Origin: Rhodovulum sulfidophilum
GTDB lineage: Bacteria > Pseudomonadota > Alphaproteobacteria > Rhodobacterales > Rhodobacteraceae
DNA: 64,000 bases
NCBI GenBank assembly: GCA_003241785.1
Contig: QFPW01000007.1
Span: 62,001-126,000 of the forward strand
Direction: 5' to 3'
The notes under the pieces were generated by a model, which searched no databases, was not told the origin of the DNA, and saw only the letters and a program-made list of their open reading frames with translations. The position numbers were made by a program, and so were the translations under genes. Positions 54,831-64,000 of this stretch are shown in pieces; position 1 is the stretch's first letter; each line of letters opens with the position of its first letter.

Positions 54831-54847
54831 TGCGCAACTCATGCGCA
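54831..54847. promoter_or_regulatory. TGCGCA-N5-TGCGCA inverted element
   Basis: Two self-complementary TGCGCA hexamers (54831-54836 and 54842-54847) stand 5 bases apart, 16 bases before the earliest start of the ATP-grasp gene and 184 bases upstream of potA. The symmetry and site suggest an operator, but no known regulator motif was matched. Confidence 0.3.
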
Positions 54848-54862
54848 GTTTGCGACGTCTGA

Positions 54863-56365
54863 GTGCCCGATCGCGGCGCGTTGGCCGCGCGGAACCCGCT
54901 TGCCTTTTACGGACCGCTCGAATTTAGATGGGTCCAACGAGCATGGAGACCAACCATATCATTCTTTAATGAAATGTACGACGGCGAGCAGATCCGGCCA
55001 GCCTATGCTCAGGTGATGGATTGGGTTCGCCGCACGCCCCCGGAGACCCTGGGGCAGAAGAAGGCCGAGGCCGAGGCGCTGTTCCGCCGGATCGGCATCA
55101 CCTTCGCCGTATACGGCGAGGGCGGCGACACGGAACGCCTGATTCCCTTCGACATGATGCCCCGGGTCTTCACCGAGGCCGAGTGGCGCAAGCTCGAGCG
55201 GGGGGTGAAGCAGCGCGCGCGCGCGCTCAACGCCTTCCTCTTCGACGTCTACCATCGCTCCGAGATCGTTCGCGCCGGCAAGATCCCGGCGGAGCTCGTC
55301 TATCGCAACGAGGCCTACGAGGCGGCCGTGGTCGGGATCGACCCGCCCGCCGGCGTCTACAGCCATATCGTCGGGATCGACCTGGTACGGACCGGCCCGG
55401 ACGAGTTCTTCGTGCTCGAGGACAACTGCCGCACGCCCTCGGGCGTGAGCTACATGCTCGAGAACCGCGAGATCATGATGCGGATGTTCCCGGAGCTGTT
55501 CCGGGCGACCCGCATCGCGCCGGTCGACGACTATCCCGACCGGCTGCGCCGCACGCTGGCGAGCGTGGCGCCGCGCAAGTGCGACGGCGACCCGGTGAGC
55601 GTCGTCCTGTCGCCCGGCTCGTTCAACAGCGCCTACTACGAGCATTCGTTCCTCGCCGACCAGATGGGGATCGAGATCGTCGAGGGGCAGGACCTCTTCG
55701 TGCAGGGCGATTTCGTCTATATGCGCACGACCGAGGGACCGAAGAAGGTCGACGTGATCTACCGGCGGATCGACGACAGCTTCCTCGACCCGCTGTGCTT
55801 CCGGCCCGATTCGATGCTCGGCGTTCCGGGGCTGATGAACGTCTACCGCTCCGGCGGCGTCGCGATCTGCTCGGCGCCCGGCGCCGGGGTCGCCGACGAC
55901 AAGGCGGTCTATACCTACGTGCCCGACATGATCCGCTTCTACCTCGGGGAGGAGCCGATCCTGAAGAACGTCCAGACCTGGAAATGCGGCGATCCCAAGG
56001 ACCTGAAGTACGTCCTCGAGAACCTGAAGGATCTCGTGGTCAAGGAGGTGCACGGCTCCGGCGGCTACGGCATGCTGGTCGGCCCGAAATCGACCAAGGA
56101 GCAGGTCGCGGCCTATGCCGAGCGCATCAAGGCCGATCCGGCGGATTTCATCGCCCAGCCCACGCTGGCGCTCTCGACCTGCCCGACCTTCGTCGACGAG
56201 GGGCTGGCGCCCCGTCACGTCGACCTGCGGCCCTTCTGCCTGGTCGGGCGCGAGGTGCATCTCTGCCCGGGCGGCCTCACGCGCGTCGCGATGCGCGAGG
56301 GCAGTCTGGTCGTGAACTCGTCGCAGGGCGGCGGTGTCAAGGACACCTGGGTACTGGCGGATTAA
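54863..56365 (+). CDS. Circularly permuted ATP-grasp protein (DUF404/DUF407)
   Basis: This protein of about 500 residues belongs to the circularly permuted ATP-grasp type 2 family, which likely forms amide bonds using ATP. Landmarks are LERGVKQRARALNAFLFDVY, EFFVLEDNCRTPSGVSYMLE, KNVQTWKCGDPKDLKYVLEN, KEVHGSGGYGML and the C-terminal GGLTRVAMREGSLVVNSSQG. The start is uncertain. The family-like SFFNEMYDGEQIRPAYAQV begins before the first ATG (54974), so either GTG 54863 or TTG 54881 must be used, and neither has a good Shine-Dalgarno. The preceding 100 bases are A+T-richer and hold unusual codons such as ATA. It is the first gene of the Anbu-type operon. Confidence 0.9.
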   Translation: MPDRGALAARNPLAFYGPLEFRWVQRAWRPTISFFNEMYDGEQIRPAYAQVMDWVRRTPPETLGQKKAEAEALFRRIGITFAVYGEGGDTERLIPFDMMPRVFTEAEWRKLERGVKQRARALNAFLFDVYHRSEIVRAGKIPAELVYRNEAYEAAVVGIDPPAGVYSHIVGIDLVRTGPDEFFVLEDNCRTPSGVSYMLENREIMMRMFPELFRATRIAPVDDYPDRLRRTLASVAPRKCDGDPVSVVLSPGSFNSAYYEHSFLADQMGIEIVEGQDLFVQGDFVYMRTTEGPKKVDVIYRRIDDSFLDPLCFRPDSMLGVPGLMNVYRSGGVAICSAPGAGVADDKAVYTYVPDMIRFYLGEEPILKNVQTWKCGDPKDLKYVLENLKDLVVKEVHGSGGYGMLVGPKSTKEQVAAYAERIKADPADFIAQPTLALSTCPTFVDEGLAPRHVDLRPFCLVGREVHLCPGGLTRVAMREGSLVVNSSQGGGVKDTWVLAD

Positions 56366-56374
56366 GGAACGGGC

Positions 56375-57328
56375 ATGCTGAGCCGCACCGCGGAAAATCT
56401 CTACTGGCTCGCCCGGTACATGGAGCGGGCCGAAACCATGGCGCGCCTGCTCGAGGTCGGCTACCGGATGGCGCTGATGCCATCGGTGGGCGCGGGCTAT
56501 CGCAACGAATGGGCCTCGCTCGTCGCCGCGGCCGGATCGGCCTCCGGCTTCGAGGCGAAGTTCGGCGAGGACTTCAAGCAGCGCGACGTGGAAACCTGGC
56601 TGTTCTACGATCGCGAGAACAACTCCAGCGTGATGAGCTGCATCGAGACCGCGCGCCAGAACGGGCGCGCGGTGCGCACGGCGCTGACGACCGAGATGTG
56701 GGACGCGCTGAACGGCGCCTATCTCGAGCTGAAGGAGCTCGAGCGGCAGCCCCGGACGGACGACCTGCTGCCGAGGCTCTGCGAATGGACCAAGCGGCAG
56801 GGCGCGCTGCTGCGCGGCGCGACCGAGGCCACGCATCTGCAGAACGACGGCTACGACTTCCTCAACATCGGCACCTATATCGAGCGGGCGGACAACACCG
56901 CGCGGCTGCTCGACGTGAAATACTACGTGCTGCTGCCGACGCTCGACATGGTCGGAGGCTCGGTCGACACCTATCAGTGGACCACGCTCCTGCGCGCGCT
57001 CTCGGCCTTCCGCTCGTTCCACTGGGCCTATGGGGGCGAGTATTCGCCGAAGAAGATCTCGCACTTCCTCATCCTCAACCGCGCCTGCCCGCGCTCGCTC
57101 CTGCACTGCCAGGACAAGGTGGCCTTCCACCTCAACCGGCTGGCGAGCGCCTATGGCCGGACCAACTGCGCGCACGAGCGGCTGCGCGGGGTGCTGGCCG
57201 AGCTGGGGGACATGGACCTCGACACGATCATCGACAGCGGCCTGCATGAATTCCTGACGCGGTTCGTCGGCCAGAACGCCGCGCTCGGCCAGGACGTCGC
57301 CGATGGCTATCTCTTCGGAGTGCAGTAG
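56375..57328 (+). CDS. Alpha-E domain protein (DUF403)
   Basis: This 317-residue, mostly helical protein begins MLSRTAENLYWLARYMERAE, a strong family signature. A second landmark is TYIERADNTARLLDVKYYVL, and the C-terminal half has HFLILNRACPRSLLHCQDKV. Alpha-E proteins are found nearly always with ATP-grasp and transglutaminase partners. They are proposed to take part in a peptide- or amide-forming system, with no proven reaction. It starts 9 bases after the ATP-grasp stop and ends directly before the transglutaminase start codon. Confidence 0.93.
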   Translation: MLSRTAENLYWLARYMERAETMARLLEVGYRMALMPSVGAGYRNEWASLVAAAGSASGFEAKFGEDFKQRDVETWLFYDRENNSSVMSCIETARQNGRAVRTALTTEMWDALNGAYLELKELERQPRTDDLLPRLCEWTKRQGALLRGATEATHLQNDGYDFLNIGTYIERADNTARLLDVKYYVLLPTLDMVGGSVDTYQWTTLLRALSAFRSFHWAYGGEYSPKKISHFLILNRACPRSLLHCQDKVAFHLNRLASAYGRTNCAHERLRGVLAELGDMDLDTIIDSGLHEFLTRFVGQNAALGQDVADGYLFGVQ

Positions 57329-58144
57329 ATGCTGCTGACCGTGCGACACACGACGACCTATGTCTTCGACACGCCGATGCGCTTCGTCGCCCAGAGCCAC
57401 CGCCTGACGCCCGCGAACAACGGGAGCCAGAAGGTCCGGTCCTGGTCGGTCACCTCCGAGGGCGCGACCTTCGGCGCGGCCTTCACCGACGGGGCCGGCG
57501 ACCGGGTCACGACGATGACCGCGCAGGGGCCGGTCGACCGGATCGAGATCCTGGTCGAGGGCGGCGTGGAGACCGTCGACACCACCGGCGTGCTGCGCGA
57601 CCACCGCGAGATCATCTCGCCGGTCTGCTACCTGCAGGGCACCGCCGCGACCACGCCGACCGGCGCGCTGCTCGAACTGGTCGCGAAGACCGTCGAGGCC
57701 GCGCGCGGCACCGATCTCGCCCGCGCGCACCGGTTCAACGAGGTGGTGGGCGAGGCGATCGCCTATGTCCCGGGGGCCACCCACGCGCATACCACCGCCG
57801 CCGAGGCGGTCGAGCTCGGCCAGGGCGTCTGCCAGGATCACGCCCATGCGCTGATCGCCATGGCCCAAGCCGCCGGCATGCCGGCGCGCTACGTCTCGGG
57901 CTACCTGCTCGCCGGCGAGGCGGTCACCGAGAGCGACGCGAGCCATGCCTGGGCCGAGATCCGGGTCGACGGTCTCGGCTGGGTCGGCTTCGACGCGGCG
58001 AATGGTTGTTGCCCCGACGCGCGTTATATCCGATTGGGATCAGGTCGCGACGCACGGGAAGCCGCGCCGATTCGCGGCGTCTCGCGCGGAGGCGGGTCCG
58101 AGGCGCTGGATGTCCGGGTCGTTGTCGCGCAAGGACAACAATAA
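57329..58144 (+). CDS. Transglutaminase-like cysteine protease family protein
   Basis: This 271-residue protein has an N-terminal beta domain typical of bacterial transglutaminase-like proteins (LTVRHTTTYVFDTPMRFVAQ with SHRLTPAN) and a C-terminal papain-like core. The catalytic triad is visible: Cys168 (GQGVCQDHAH), His206 (ASHAWAEI) and Asp222 (VGFDAANG). All three are intact, so an active peptidase or amide-transferase is likely. The ATG follows the alpha-E TAG with no gap. It lacks a signal peptide, so it should act in the cytoplasm with its partners. Confidence 0.93.
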   Translation: MLLTVRHTTTYVFDTPMRFVAQSHRLTPANNGSQKVRSWSVTSEGATFGAAFTDGAGDRVTTMTAQGPVDRIEILVEGGVETVDTTGVLRDHREIISPVCYLQGTAATTPTGALLELVAKTVEAARGTDLARAHRFNEVVGEAIAYVPGATHAHTTAAEAVELGQGVCQDHAHALIAMAQAAGMPARYVSGYLLAGEAVTESDASHAWAEIRVDGLGWVGFDAANGCCPDARYIRLGSGRDAREAAPIRGVSRGGGSEALDVRVVVAQGQQ

Positions 58145-58171
58145 CCCGCGGCCAGGGACCGCCTTCACGTC

Positions 58172-58909
58172 ATGACTTACTGCGTTGGCATGCTGCTCGA
58201 TGCCGGGCTCGTCATGCTGTCCGATACCCGCACCAACGCGGGCCTCGACAACATCTCGATCTACCGCAAGATGTTCGTCTTCGAGGAACCGGGCGAGCGG
58301 GTGGTCACCATCATGACCGCCGGCTCGCTCTCGATCACCCAGACGGTGATCGCCAAGCTCCAGCACGAGATCGAAAGCTCCGAGGCGACGGCGAAGACCT
58401 CGATCATGCTCGCCGAGACCATGCTCGACGTCGCCGAGGTGATCGGCCAGACGCTCTCGGACGTCAGCGTCGACATCGGCGAGAAGATGACGCGGATGGA
58501 CAGCAAGGCGCCCTCCGCCGCGCTGATCGTCGGCGGGCAGCGCAAGGGCGGCGCGATGCGGCTTTTCCTGATCTATCCCGAGGGCAATTTCATCGAGGCG
58601 ACCGACGACACGCCTTATCTGCAGATCGGCGAGCACAAATACGGCAAGCCGATCCTCGACCGGGTGGTCCATGTCGGCACCTCGATCGAGGAGGGCCGCA
58701 AGGTGGCGCTCCTGTCGATGGATTCGACGCTGCGCTCGAATCTCTCGGTCGGCATGCCGCTCGATCTCCTGACGGTGCGGCGCGACGCCTATCGCGTGTC
58801 AAGCCGCGAGCGGATCGAGGCCGGGGACCCGGCTTTCAACGCGATGTCCGACGCGTGGAGCCGCGCGCTGCGCGACGCCTTTCTCAACATGCCGGCCGGG
58901 CCGACCTGA
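58172..58909 (+). CDS. Anbu (ancestral beta-subunit) proteasome-like protein
   Basis: This 245-residue Ntn-fold protein is of the Anbu family, related to HslV and proteasome beta subunits. It begins MTYCVGMLLDAGLVMLSDTR. Removal of Met would expose Thr as the nucleophile; the aspartate in SDTRTNAG and the lysine in YRKMFVFEE occupy the positions of the catalytic Asp17 and Lys33. Anbu proteins form open spiral or ring assemblies whose substrate is unknown and which lack a dedicated ATPase. It follows the transglutaminase by 27 bases and is the last gene of the operon. Confidence 0.93.
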   Translation: MTYCVGMLLDAGLVMLSDTRTNAGLDNISIYRKMFVFEEPGERVVTIMTAGSLSITQTVIAKLQHEIESSEATAKTSIMLAETMLDVAEVIGQTLSDVSVDIGEKMTRMDSKAPSAALIVGGQRKGGAMRLFLIYPEGNFIEATDDTPYLQIGEHKYGKPILDRVVHVGTSIEEGRKVALLSMDSTLRSNLSVGMPLDLLTVRRDAYRVSSRERIEAGDPAFNAMSDAWSRALRDAFLNMPAGPT

Positions 58910-58917
58910 GGAACCCG

Positions 58918-58945
58918 GCGGGCGCCGACCGTGGCCGGCGCCCGC
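58918..58945. terminator. Strong hairpin between convergent Anbu and SHOCT genes
   Basis: GCGGGCGCCG (58918-58927) and CGGCGCCCGC (58936-58945) form a perfect 10-bp stem with an 8-base loop 8 bases after the Anbu stop and 7 bases before the opposing stop. It is placed to terminate both strands; there is no T-run. Confidence 0.55.
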
Positions 58946-58952
58946 GCGGCGA

Positions 58953-59330
58953 TCAGAGCAGGCGGGCCCGCAGGCGGGAGTATTCCGCCTCGGTGATGGT
59001 CCCGTCGGCCTTGAGCTTGCCGAGCTTCTCGAGCTCGTCCGCGGTGGAATAGCCCACGAACTTGCGCAGCTCGTCCCGCGCCTCCGCCGTCCGCGCCTGG
59101 GCGCGCTCGGCCATGCCGCCGCCCTGGGTCAGCAGATAGGCGAAGACGCCGAGGAAGGGCAGCAGCAGCAGCACGACGACCCAGATCACCTTTCCGAAGC
59201 CCGACACGTCGTGCCGGCGGAAGAGATCCGCGTAGATCGTGATCAGAAGCCAGATCCACATCACGAACATGAAGATCGTGAGGAGATCGAGCAGGAAGTT
59301 CCAGAAGGTGAAGCCTTCGCTCATGATCAT
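58953..59330 (-). CDS. Small membrane protein with PLDc_N and SHOCT domains
   Basis: This 125-residue protein has two transmembrane helices (about 12-34 and 45-68) forming the PLDc_N (phospholipase D nuclease N-terminal) module, with the pattern RHDVSGFGKVIWVVVLLLLP. A C-terminal SHOCT motif follows: ELEKLGKLKADGTITEAEYS. Such proteins are widespread and uncharacterised; SHOCT often mediates oligomerisation. GGGGAA lies about 8 bases upstream of the ATG at 59330 (59324 is an alternative). It is convergent with Anbu. Confidence 0.82.
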   Translation of the reverse strand: MIMSEGFTFWNFLLDLLTIFMFVMWIWLLITIYADLFRRHDVSGFGKVIWVVVLLLLPFLGVFAYLLTQGGGMAERAQARTAEARDELRKFVGYSTADELEKLGKLKADGTITEAEYSRLRARLL

Positions 59331-59343
59331 GCTTAGTTCCCCG

Positions 59344-59365
59344 AAAATCCGTGCCTTGCTGGCAC
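59344..59365 (-). terminator. Terminator-like hairpin after the M20 amidohydrolase gene
   Basis: On the minus strand GTGCC-AGCAA-GGCAC is followed by GGATTTTCG, a short stem with a T-run about 60 bases past the amidohydrolase stop and just before the SHOCT gene start. Confidence 0.4.
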
Positions 59366-59425
59366 AGCCCTAAGTTCCGCCGATGGAAGGCGCCTTGATT
59401 TCGATCACGTCGCCGACCCGCCGAC

Positions 59426-60607
59426 TCAGGCCGGCGTGTCCGAGGGCATAGCGGTTTCGACGAGTTTCGCCCAGTACGAGCAGCCGTAGGGGATCAACTC
59501 ATCGTTGAAATCGTAGGCGGGGTGGTGCAGTTTCGCGCTGTCGCCGTTGCCGACGAAGATGAAGGCGCCGGGGCGCGCGTTCAGCATGAAGGAAAAGTCC
59601 TCCGCGCCCATCATGGGCGCCGCCTCGGTGTCGACCCGGCCCGTGCCGACGATCCCGGCGGCGACGCGCGCGGCGAAGTCGGTCTCGGCCTCCGAATTGG
59701 CCGTCACCGGGTAATTGCGCACGTAGTCGATCGTCGCGGTCGCGCCATGCGCCGCCGCCACGCCGGCGACGAGCGCCCGGAGCCGGTCCTCGATGACGTC
59801 CTGGACGCCGGGATCGAGGCTCCGCGTGGTGCCGCGCAGCTCGACCGTCTCGGGGATGACGTTGAAGGACGTGCTTTCGGTGTGGAAGCTCGTCACCGAG
59901 ACCACGGCGGATTTCAAGGGATCGGTGTTGCGCGAGGCGATGGTCTGCAGGCCGAGCACGATCTGGCTCGCCACCACCACGGGGTCGATGGTGTTGTGCG
60001 GCTGGGCGGCGTGGCCGCCCTGGCCGATGACCTGGATCGTGAACACGTCCGAGGCCGCCATCAGCGGCCCCGGCCGCAGGAAGAAGTCGCCGACCGGCAG
60101 GCCGGGATGGTTGTGCATCCCGTAGACTTCCTGGATGCCGAACCGGTCCATCATCCCGTCCGCGACCATCTCGCGCCCGCCGCCGCCGCCTTCCTCGGCC
60201 GGCTGGAAGATCACCACCGCCGTGCCGTCGAAGTTGCGCGTCTCCGTCAGGTAGCGCGCCGCGCCGAGCAGCATCGCGGTATGGCCGTCGTGGCCGCAGG
60301 CGTGCATCGCGCCGGGAGTCTTCGAGGCATAGGGCAGGCCGGTGATCTCGGTCATCGGCAGCGCGTCCATGTCGGCGCGCAGCCCGATCACCCGCCCCGA
60401 GCCGGTGTCGCGGCCCCGGATCACCCCGACGACGCCGGTGCGCCCGATCCCCGTCACCACCTCGTCGCAGCCGAAGTCGCGCAGCTTCGCGGCGACCAGC
60501 GCGCTGGTGCGATGGGTGTCGAACAGGATCTCGGGATTCTCGTGGATGTCGCGCCGCCAGGCGGTGATCTCTTCGGCCAGATCGGCGAACCGGTTCAGGA
60601 CGGGCAT
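59426..60607 (-). CDS. M20D-type amidohydrolase (hippurate hydrolase / IAA-amino acid hydrolase-like)
   Basis: This 393-residue metallohydrolase cleaves N-acyl amino acids. The N-terminal landmark is ITAWRRDIHENPEILFDTHR. Metal ligands are seen in MHACGHDGHTAMLLGAARYL (Cys and His), EEGGGGGREMVADG (Glu pair) and the C-terminal MMGAEDFSFML. The lid domain has GQGGHAAQPHNTIDPVVVAS. The start at 60607 opens MPVLNRFADLAEEI; the frame extends to 61036 with no family similarity. It is encoded downstream of argE on the same strand, 29 bases apart, so both may serve acyl-amino-acid turnover. Confidence 0.92.
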   Translation of the reverse strand: MPVLNRFADLAEEITAWRRDIHENPEILFDTHRTSALVAAKLRDFGCDEVVTGIGRTGVVGVIRGRDTGSGRVIGLRADMDALPMTEITGLPYASKTPGAMHACGHDGHTAMLLGAARYLTETRNFDGTAVVIFQPAEEGGGGGREMVADGMMDRFGIQEVYGMHNHPGLPVGDFFLRPGPLMAASDVFTIQVIGQGGHAAQPHNTIDPVVVASQIVLGLQTIASRNTDPLKSAVVSVTSFHTESTSFNVIPETVELRGTTRSLDPGVQDVIEDRLRALVAGVAAAHGATATIDYVRNYPVTANSEAETDFAARVAAGIVGTGRVDTEAAPMMGAEDFSFMLNARPGAFIFVGNGDSAKLHHPAYDFNDELIPYGCSYWAKLVETAMPSDTPA

Positions 60608-60636
60608 GCGTCGTGTGCCTCTCGCAAGGGGCCGCC

Positions 60637-61800
60637 TCAGGCGGCCAGCGTCTCGATCAGCCGGCGCACGAAGCGCGTGCCGGCCTGGAGTTCGGAAATC
60701 GCGATGAATTCGTCGGGCTGGTGTCCCTGGGCGATCGAGCCCGGGCCGCAGACCACGGTCGAAAGGCCACGCTGCTGGAACTGTCCGGCCTCGGTCATGT
60801 AGGAGACCACGTGGCGGCCGTTGTCGCCCGTGAGCGCGCGCGCGAGCCGTTCGGCCGCGCCGTCGGGCTCCGGCGCGCAGCCCGGCAGGTCCATGTGGGT
60901 CCGGATCTCGATCCCGGCCTCGGGGTGGATCGCGCGCATCCGCGCCTCGATCCGCGCGGCCTCGGCGCGCACCCGCGCCTGCCAGCCGTCGAGCGATTCC
61001 GAGGGCAGGGCGCGGATCTCGCCCGAGAACCGGCATTCGCGCGCGGTGATGTTGTCGGCGGTGCCGCCCTCGATCCGGCCGGCGTGGAGCGTCGTGTAGG
61101 GCGGGTCGAAGCCTTCCGCGAGGCCGGCCGCCGGGTCCCTGGCGTTCTCCTCGACCTGGTTGCCCATCCAGGCGATCAGCCGCGCCGCCTCCATCACCGC
61201 CGAGACGCCGCGGTGCATCAGGCTCGAATGCACCGAATGGCCGCGGACGTGGACGCGGTAGCCCCAGCCGGACTTGTGCCCGGTGACGACGCGCATCTCG
61301 GTCGGCTCGCCCACGATCACCGCGCCGGGCTTCGGCTCGCGCGCGACGAGCGCGTCGATCATGTCGGGGGCGCCGAGGCAGCCCAGCTCCTCGTCATAGC
61401 TCAGCGCGACGAAGATCGGGCGCTTGAGGTCGGCCGCGAGCATCTCCGGCACCATGGCGAGCGAGATCGCGCAGAACCCCTTCATGTCGCAGGTGCCGCG
61501 GCCGTAGAGCCTGCCGTCCCGCTCGACCAGCCGGAACGGATCGGAGGTCCAGGCCTGCCCGTCCACCGGCACGACGTCGGTATGCCCCGAGAGCACGACG
61601 CCGCCGGGCGCCTCCGGCCCGATCCGGGCGAAGAGGCTCGCCTTCTCGCCGGTCGCGTCCGGGACGCGGTGCGTCGCGACGCCATGCCCCCCGAGATAGC
61701 TCTCGACGAAGGCGATGAGATCGAGGTTGCTCCGGCTCGAGACGGTCGGGAAGGCGACCAGCCGGTCTAGCATCTGTCGGGGGGAGAGGACGTCGGTCAT
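60637..61800 (-). CDS. argE: Acetylornithine deacetylase
   Basis: ArgE removes the acetyl group from N-acetylornithine in arginine synthesis. The 387-residue M20 enzyme has LSGHTDVVPVDGQAWTSDPF, GRGTCDMKGFCAISLAMVPE, the catalytic SYDEELGCLGAPDMI segment and GEPTEMRVVTGHKSGWGYRV. The C-terminal metal-binding segment is GPGSIAQGHQPDEFIAISEL. These match ArgE better than DapE. It is transcribed before the amidohydrolase and away from the peptide ABC transporter at the right edge, with 202 gene-free bases between their starts. Confidence 0.92.
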   Translation of the reverse strand: MTDVLSPRQMLDRLVAFPTVSSRSNLDLIAFVESYLGGHGVATHRVPDATGEKASLFARIGPEAPGGVVLSGHTDVVPVDGQAWTSDPFRLVERDGRLYGRGTCDMKGFCAISLAMVPEMLAADLKRPIFVALSYDEELGCLGAPDMIDALVAREPKPGAVIVGEPTEMRVVTGHKSGWGYRVHVRGHSVHSSLMHRGVSAVMEAARLIAWMGNQVEENARDPAAGLAEGFDPPYTTLHAGRIEGGTADNITARECRFSGEIRALPSESLDGWQARVRAEAARIEARMRAIHPEAGIEIRTHMDLPGCAPEPDGAAERLARALTGDNGRHVVSYMTEAGQFQQRGLSTVVCGPGSIAQGHQPDEFIAISELQAGTRFVRRLIETLAA

Positions 61801-62002
61801 CTGTCGGCTCGCGTGTATCGGGCCAGTCTGGGCGGGGGCGGCGGGGCCGTCAACCCCGGGCCCGCCGGTCGCCGAATTCCAGTGTTGCCGGTTCGTTGAT
61901 TCAGAGGTTAACCTTTCGTGACAGCGCGCGGCCAGTCACGGGACGGGGCCGCGCGCCTTCGATCGGAGCGGCCTCCTGGGGGTGCGTTGATGCCGGAACA
62001 GC

Positions 62003-63011
<1,009 letters not shown>

Positions 63012-63022
<11 letters not shown>

Positions 63023-64000
63023 GACGGTGGCGCCCGGGACCGTGTCGGGCGCGGCCACCGGCCCGCTGCTGCGCGTCCGCGGGCTCCGGATGCATTTCCC
63101 GATCTTCGAGGGGCTGTTCCGGCGCCAGGTCGGCACGATCAAGGCCGTCGACGACCTCTCCTTCGAGATCGGCCGGGGCGAGGTGCTCGGCCTGGTCGGC
63201 GAGAGCGGCTGCGGCAAGTCGACCGCCGGCCGCGCGATCCTGCGGCTCTACGACGTCACCGCCGGGGAGATCGAGCTCGAGGGCCGCGACATCTCCGGCC
63301 TGCGCGGCGGCGCCCTGCGCGCGATCCGGCCCCGGATGCAGATGATCTTCCAGGATCCGCAGGCGAGCCTCAACCCGCGCATGACCGTGGGCTCGATCAT
63401 CGCCGAGCCGCTCGACGAACACGCGAAGCTCGGCCGCGCCGGCCGCCGCGCCCGGGTGCTCGAACTGCTCGACGCGGTCGGCCTGAACCGCGCCTTCGCC
63501 AACCGCTATCCGCACGAGTTCTCCGGCGGGCAGCGCCAGCGCATCGGCATCGCCCGCGCCCTCGCGCTCAACCCGAGCTTCATCGTCTGCGACGAGCCGA
63601 TCGCGGCGCTCGACGTCTCGATCCAGGCGCAGGTCGTCAACCTGCTCGACGACCTGCGCGAGAAGTTCGGCCTCACCTATCTCTTCATCAGCCACGACCT
63701 CTCGATGGTCCGCCACATCGCGGACCGCGTCGCGGTCATGTATCTCGGCAAGCTGGTCGAGATCGCACCCCGCGACGCGCTCTACGCCGCGCCGCTGCAT
63801 CCCTATACCGAGGCGCTGATCTCGGCCGTGCCGCATACCGACGCCGCGGGCGAGCGGCGCGCGCGCATCATCCTGCGGGGGGACGTGCCGAGCCCCCGGA
63901 ACCCGCCTTCGGGCTGCGCCTTCCGGACGCGCTGCCCCAAGGTCTTCGACCGGTGCCGCGTCGAGACGCCGCCGCTCGCCGATCTCGGCGGGGGACGGCG
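63012..64000 (+). CDS. Peptide ABC transporter ATP-binding protein, DppF/OppF type, cut by window edge
   Basis: About 329 residues are visible from a GTG at 63012, and the frame is still open at the right edge. Walker A is GESGCGKSTAGRA, the signature is FSGGQRQRIGIARAL, and Walker B reads FIVCDEPIAALD. In it the usual DEP-T/V-SALD is DEPIAALD, typical of DppF/OppF. The H-loop is ISHDLSM, and the Cys-rich C-terminal extension is beginning (CAFRTRCPKVFDRC). It overlaps the preceding ATPase gene by 11 bases and forms the second half of the heterodimeric motor. Confidence 0.9.

Noticed and set aside
54959..57946. Minus-strand open frame of 995 codons
   Set aside because: It runs antisense through the ATP-grasp, alpha-E and transglutaminase genes, which all have clear family motifs. 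Its own composition is His/Arg/Ala-rich shadow sequence.
61801..62002. Possible gene or riboswitch between argE and the peptide ATPase gene
   Set aside because: No Shine-Dalgarno, family motif or conserved RNA fold was recognised; it is most simply the divergent promoter region of the two genes.

Overview
The window is a dense, very G+C-rich stretch of an alphaproteobacterial chromosome. Codon use, the gene order (bamA-ompH-fabZ-lpxA-lpxI-lpxB followed by gltA/gltX/comEC), the roseobacter/rhodobacter-style flagellar block and the membrane-bound cytochrome c all point to the Rhodobacterales. I cannot name a genus. Most of the window is ordinary chromosomal backbone. I found no tRNA, rRNA, CRISPR array, phage or transposase gene.

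Layout. 1-5163: outer-membrane assembly and lipid A operon (3' part of bamA, OmpH-like chaperone, fabZ, lpxA, lpxI, lpxB), all + strand and mostly with overlapping starts and stops. 5189-9798: minus-strand sulfotransferase, YbaK-type deacylase, citrate synthase and glutamyl-tRNA synthetase. 9872-15560: comEC, a hairpin-rich spacer, hemB, a DUF1284 protein, bioY, a SYLF lipoprotein and an SMR efflux protein. 15680-23727: a peptide-use operon of M20 deacylase, binding protein, DUF1345 membrane protein, two permeases, fused ATPase and P1 aminopeptidase. 23712-30751: flagellar genes (fliM on the minus strand; motB, flgE, flgK, flgL and flgI on the plus strand), followed by a short low-G+C patch with one small gene. 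31126-37505: a UPF0303 protein and a complete yejABEF peptide importer.

37677-45782: cytochrome c, pheA, nudC, a FAD oxidoreductase, the SRP RNA gene with a near-ideal promoter, dnaX-ybaB-recR and a bestrophin-like channel. 45787-50132: a pqiAABC lipid-transport operon in which PqiA is encoded as two proteins. 50166-54655: a polyamine-type ABC importer. 54863-58909: the four-gene ATP-grasp / alpha-E / transglutaminase / Anbu operon, a conserved system whose substrate is unknown. 58953-61800: a SHOCT protein and two M20 hydrolases. 62003-64000: the start of another peptide ABC transporter, cut by the window edge.

The strongest leads beyond routine annotation are the Anbu operon, a four-hairpin array between comEC and hemB, a mosaic of intergenic palindromes (39.3-39.55 kb and 44.15-44.24 kb), a triple 117-residue repeat at the PqiB C-terminus, a 14-bp hairpin between a binding-protein gene and its permease genes, and a small low-G+C gene behind flgI whose start overlaps the stop of a tiny upstream reading frame. 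All comparisons with families are from memory; no search was run.
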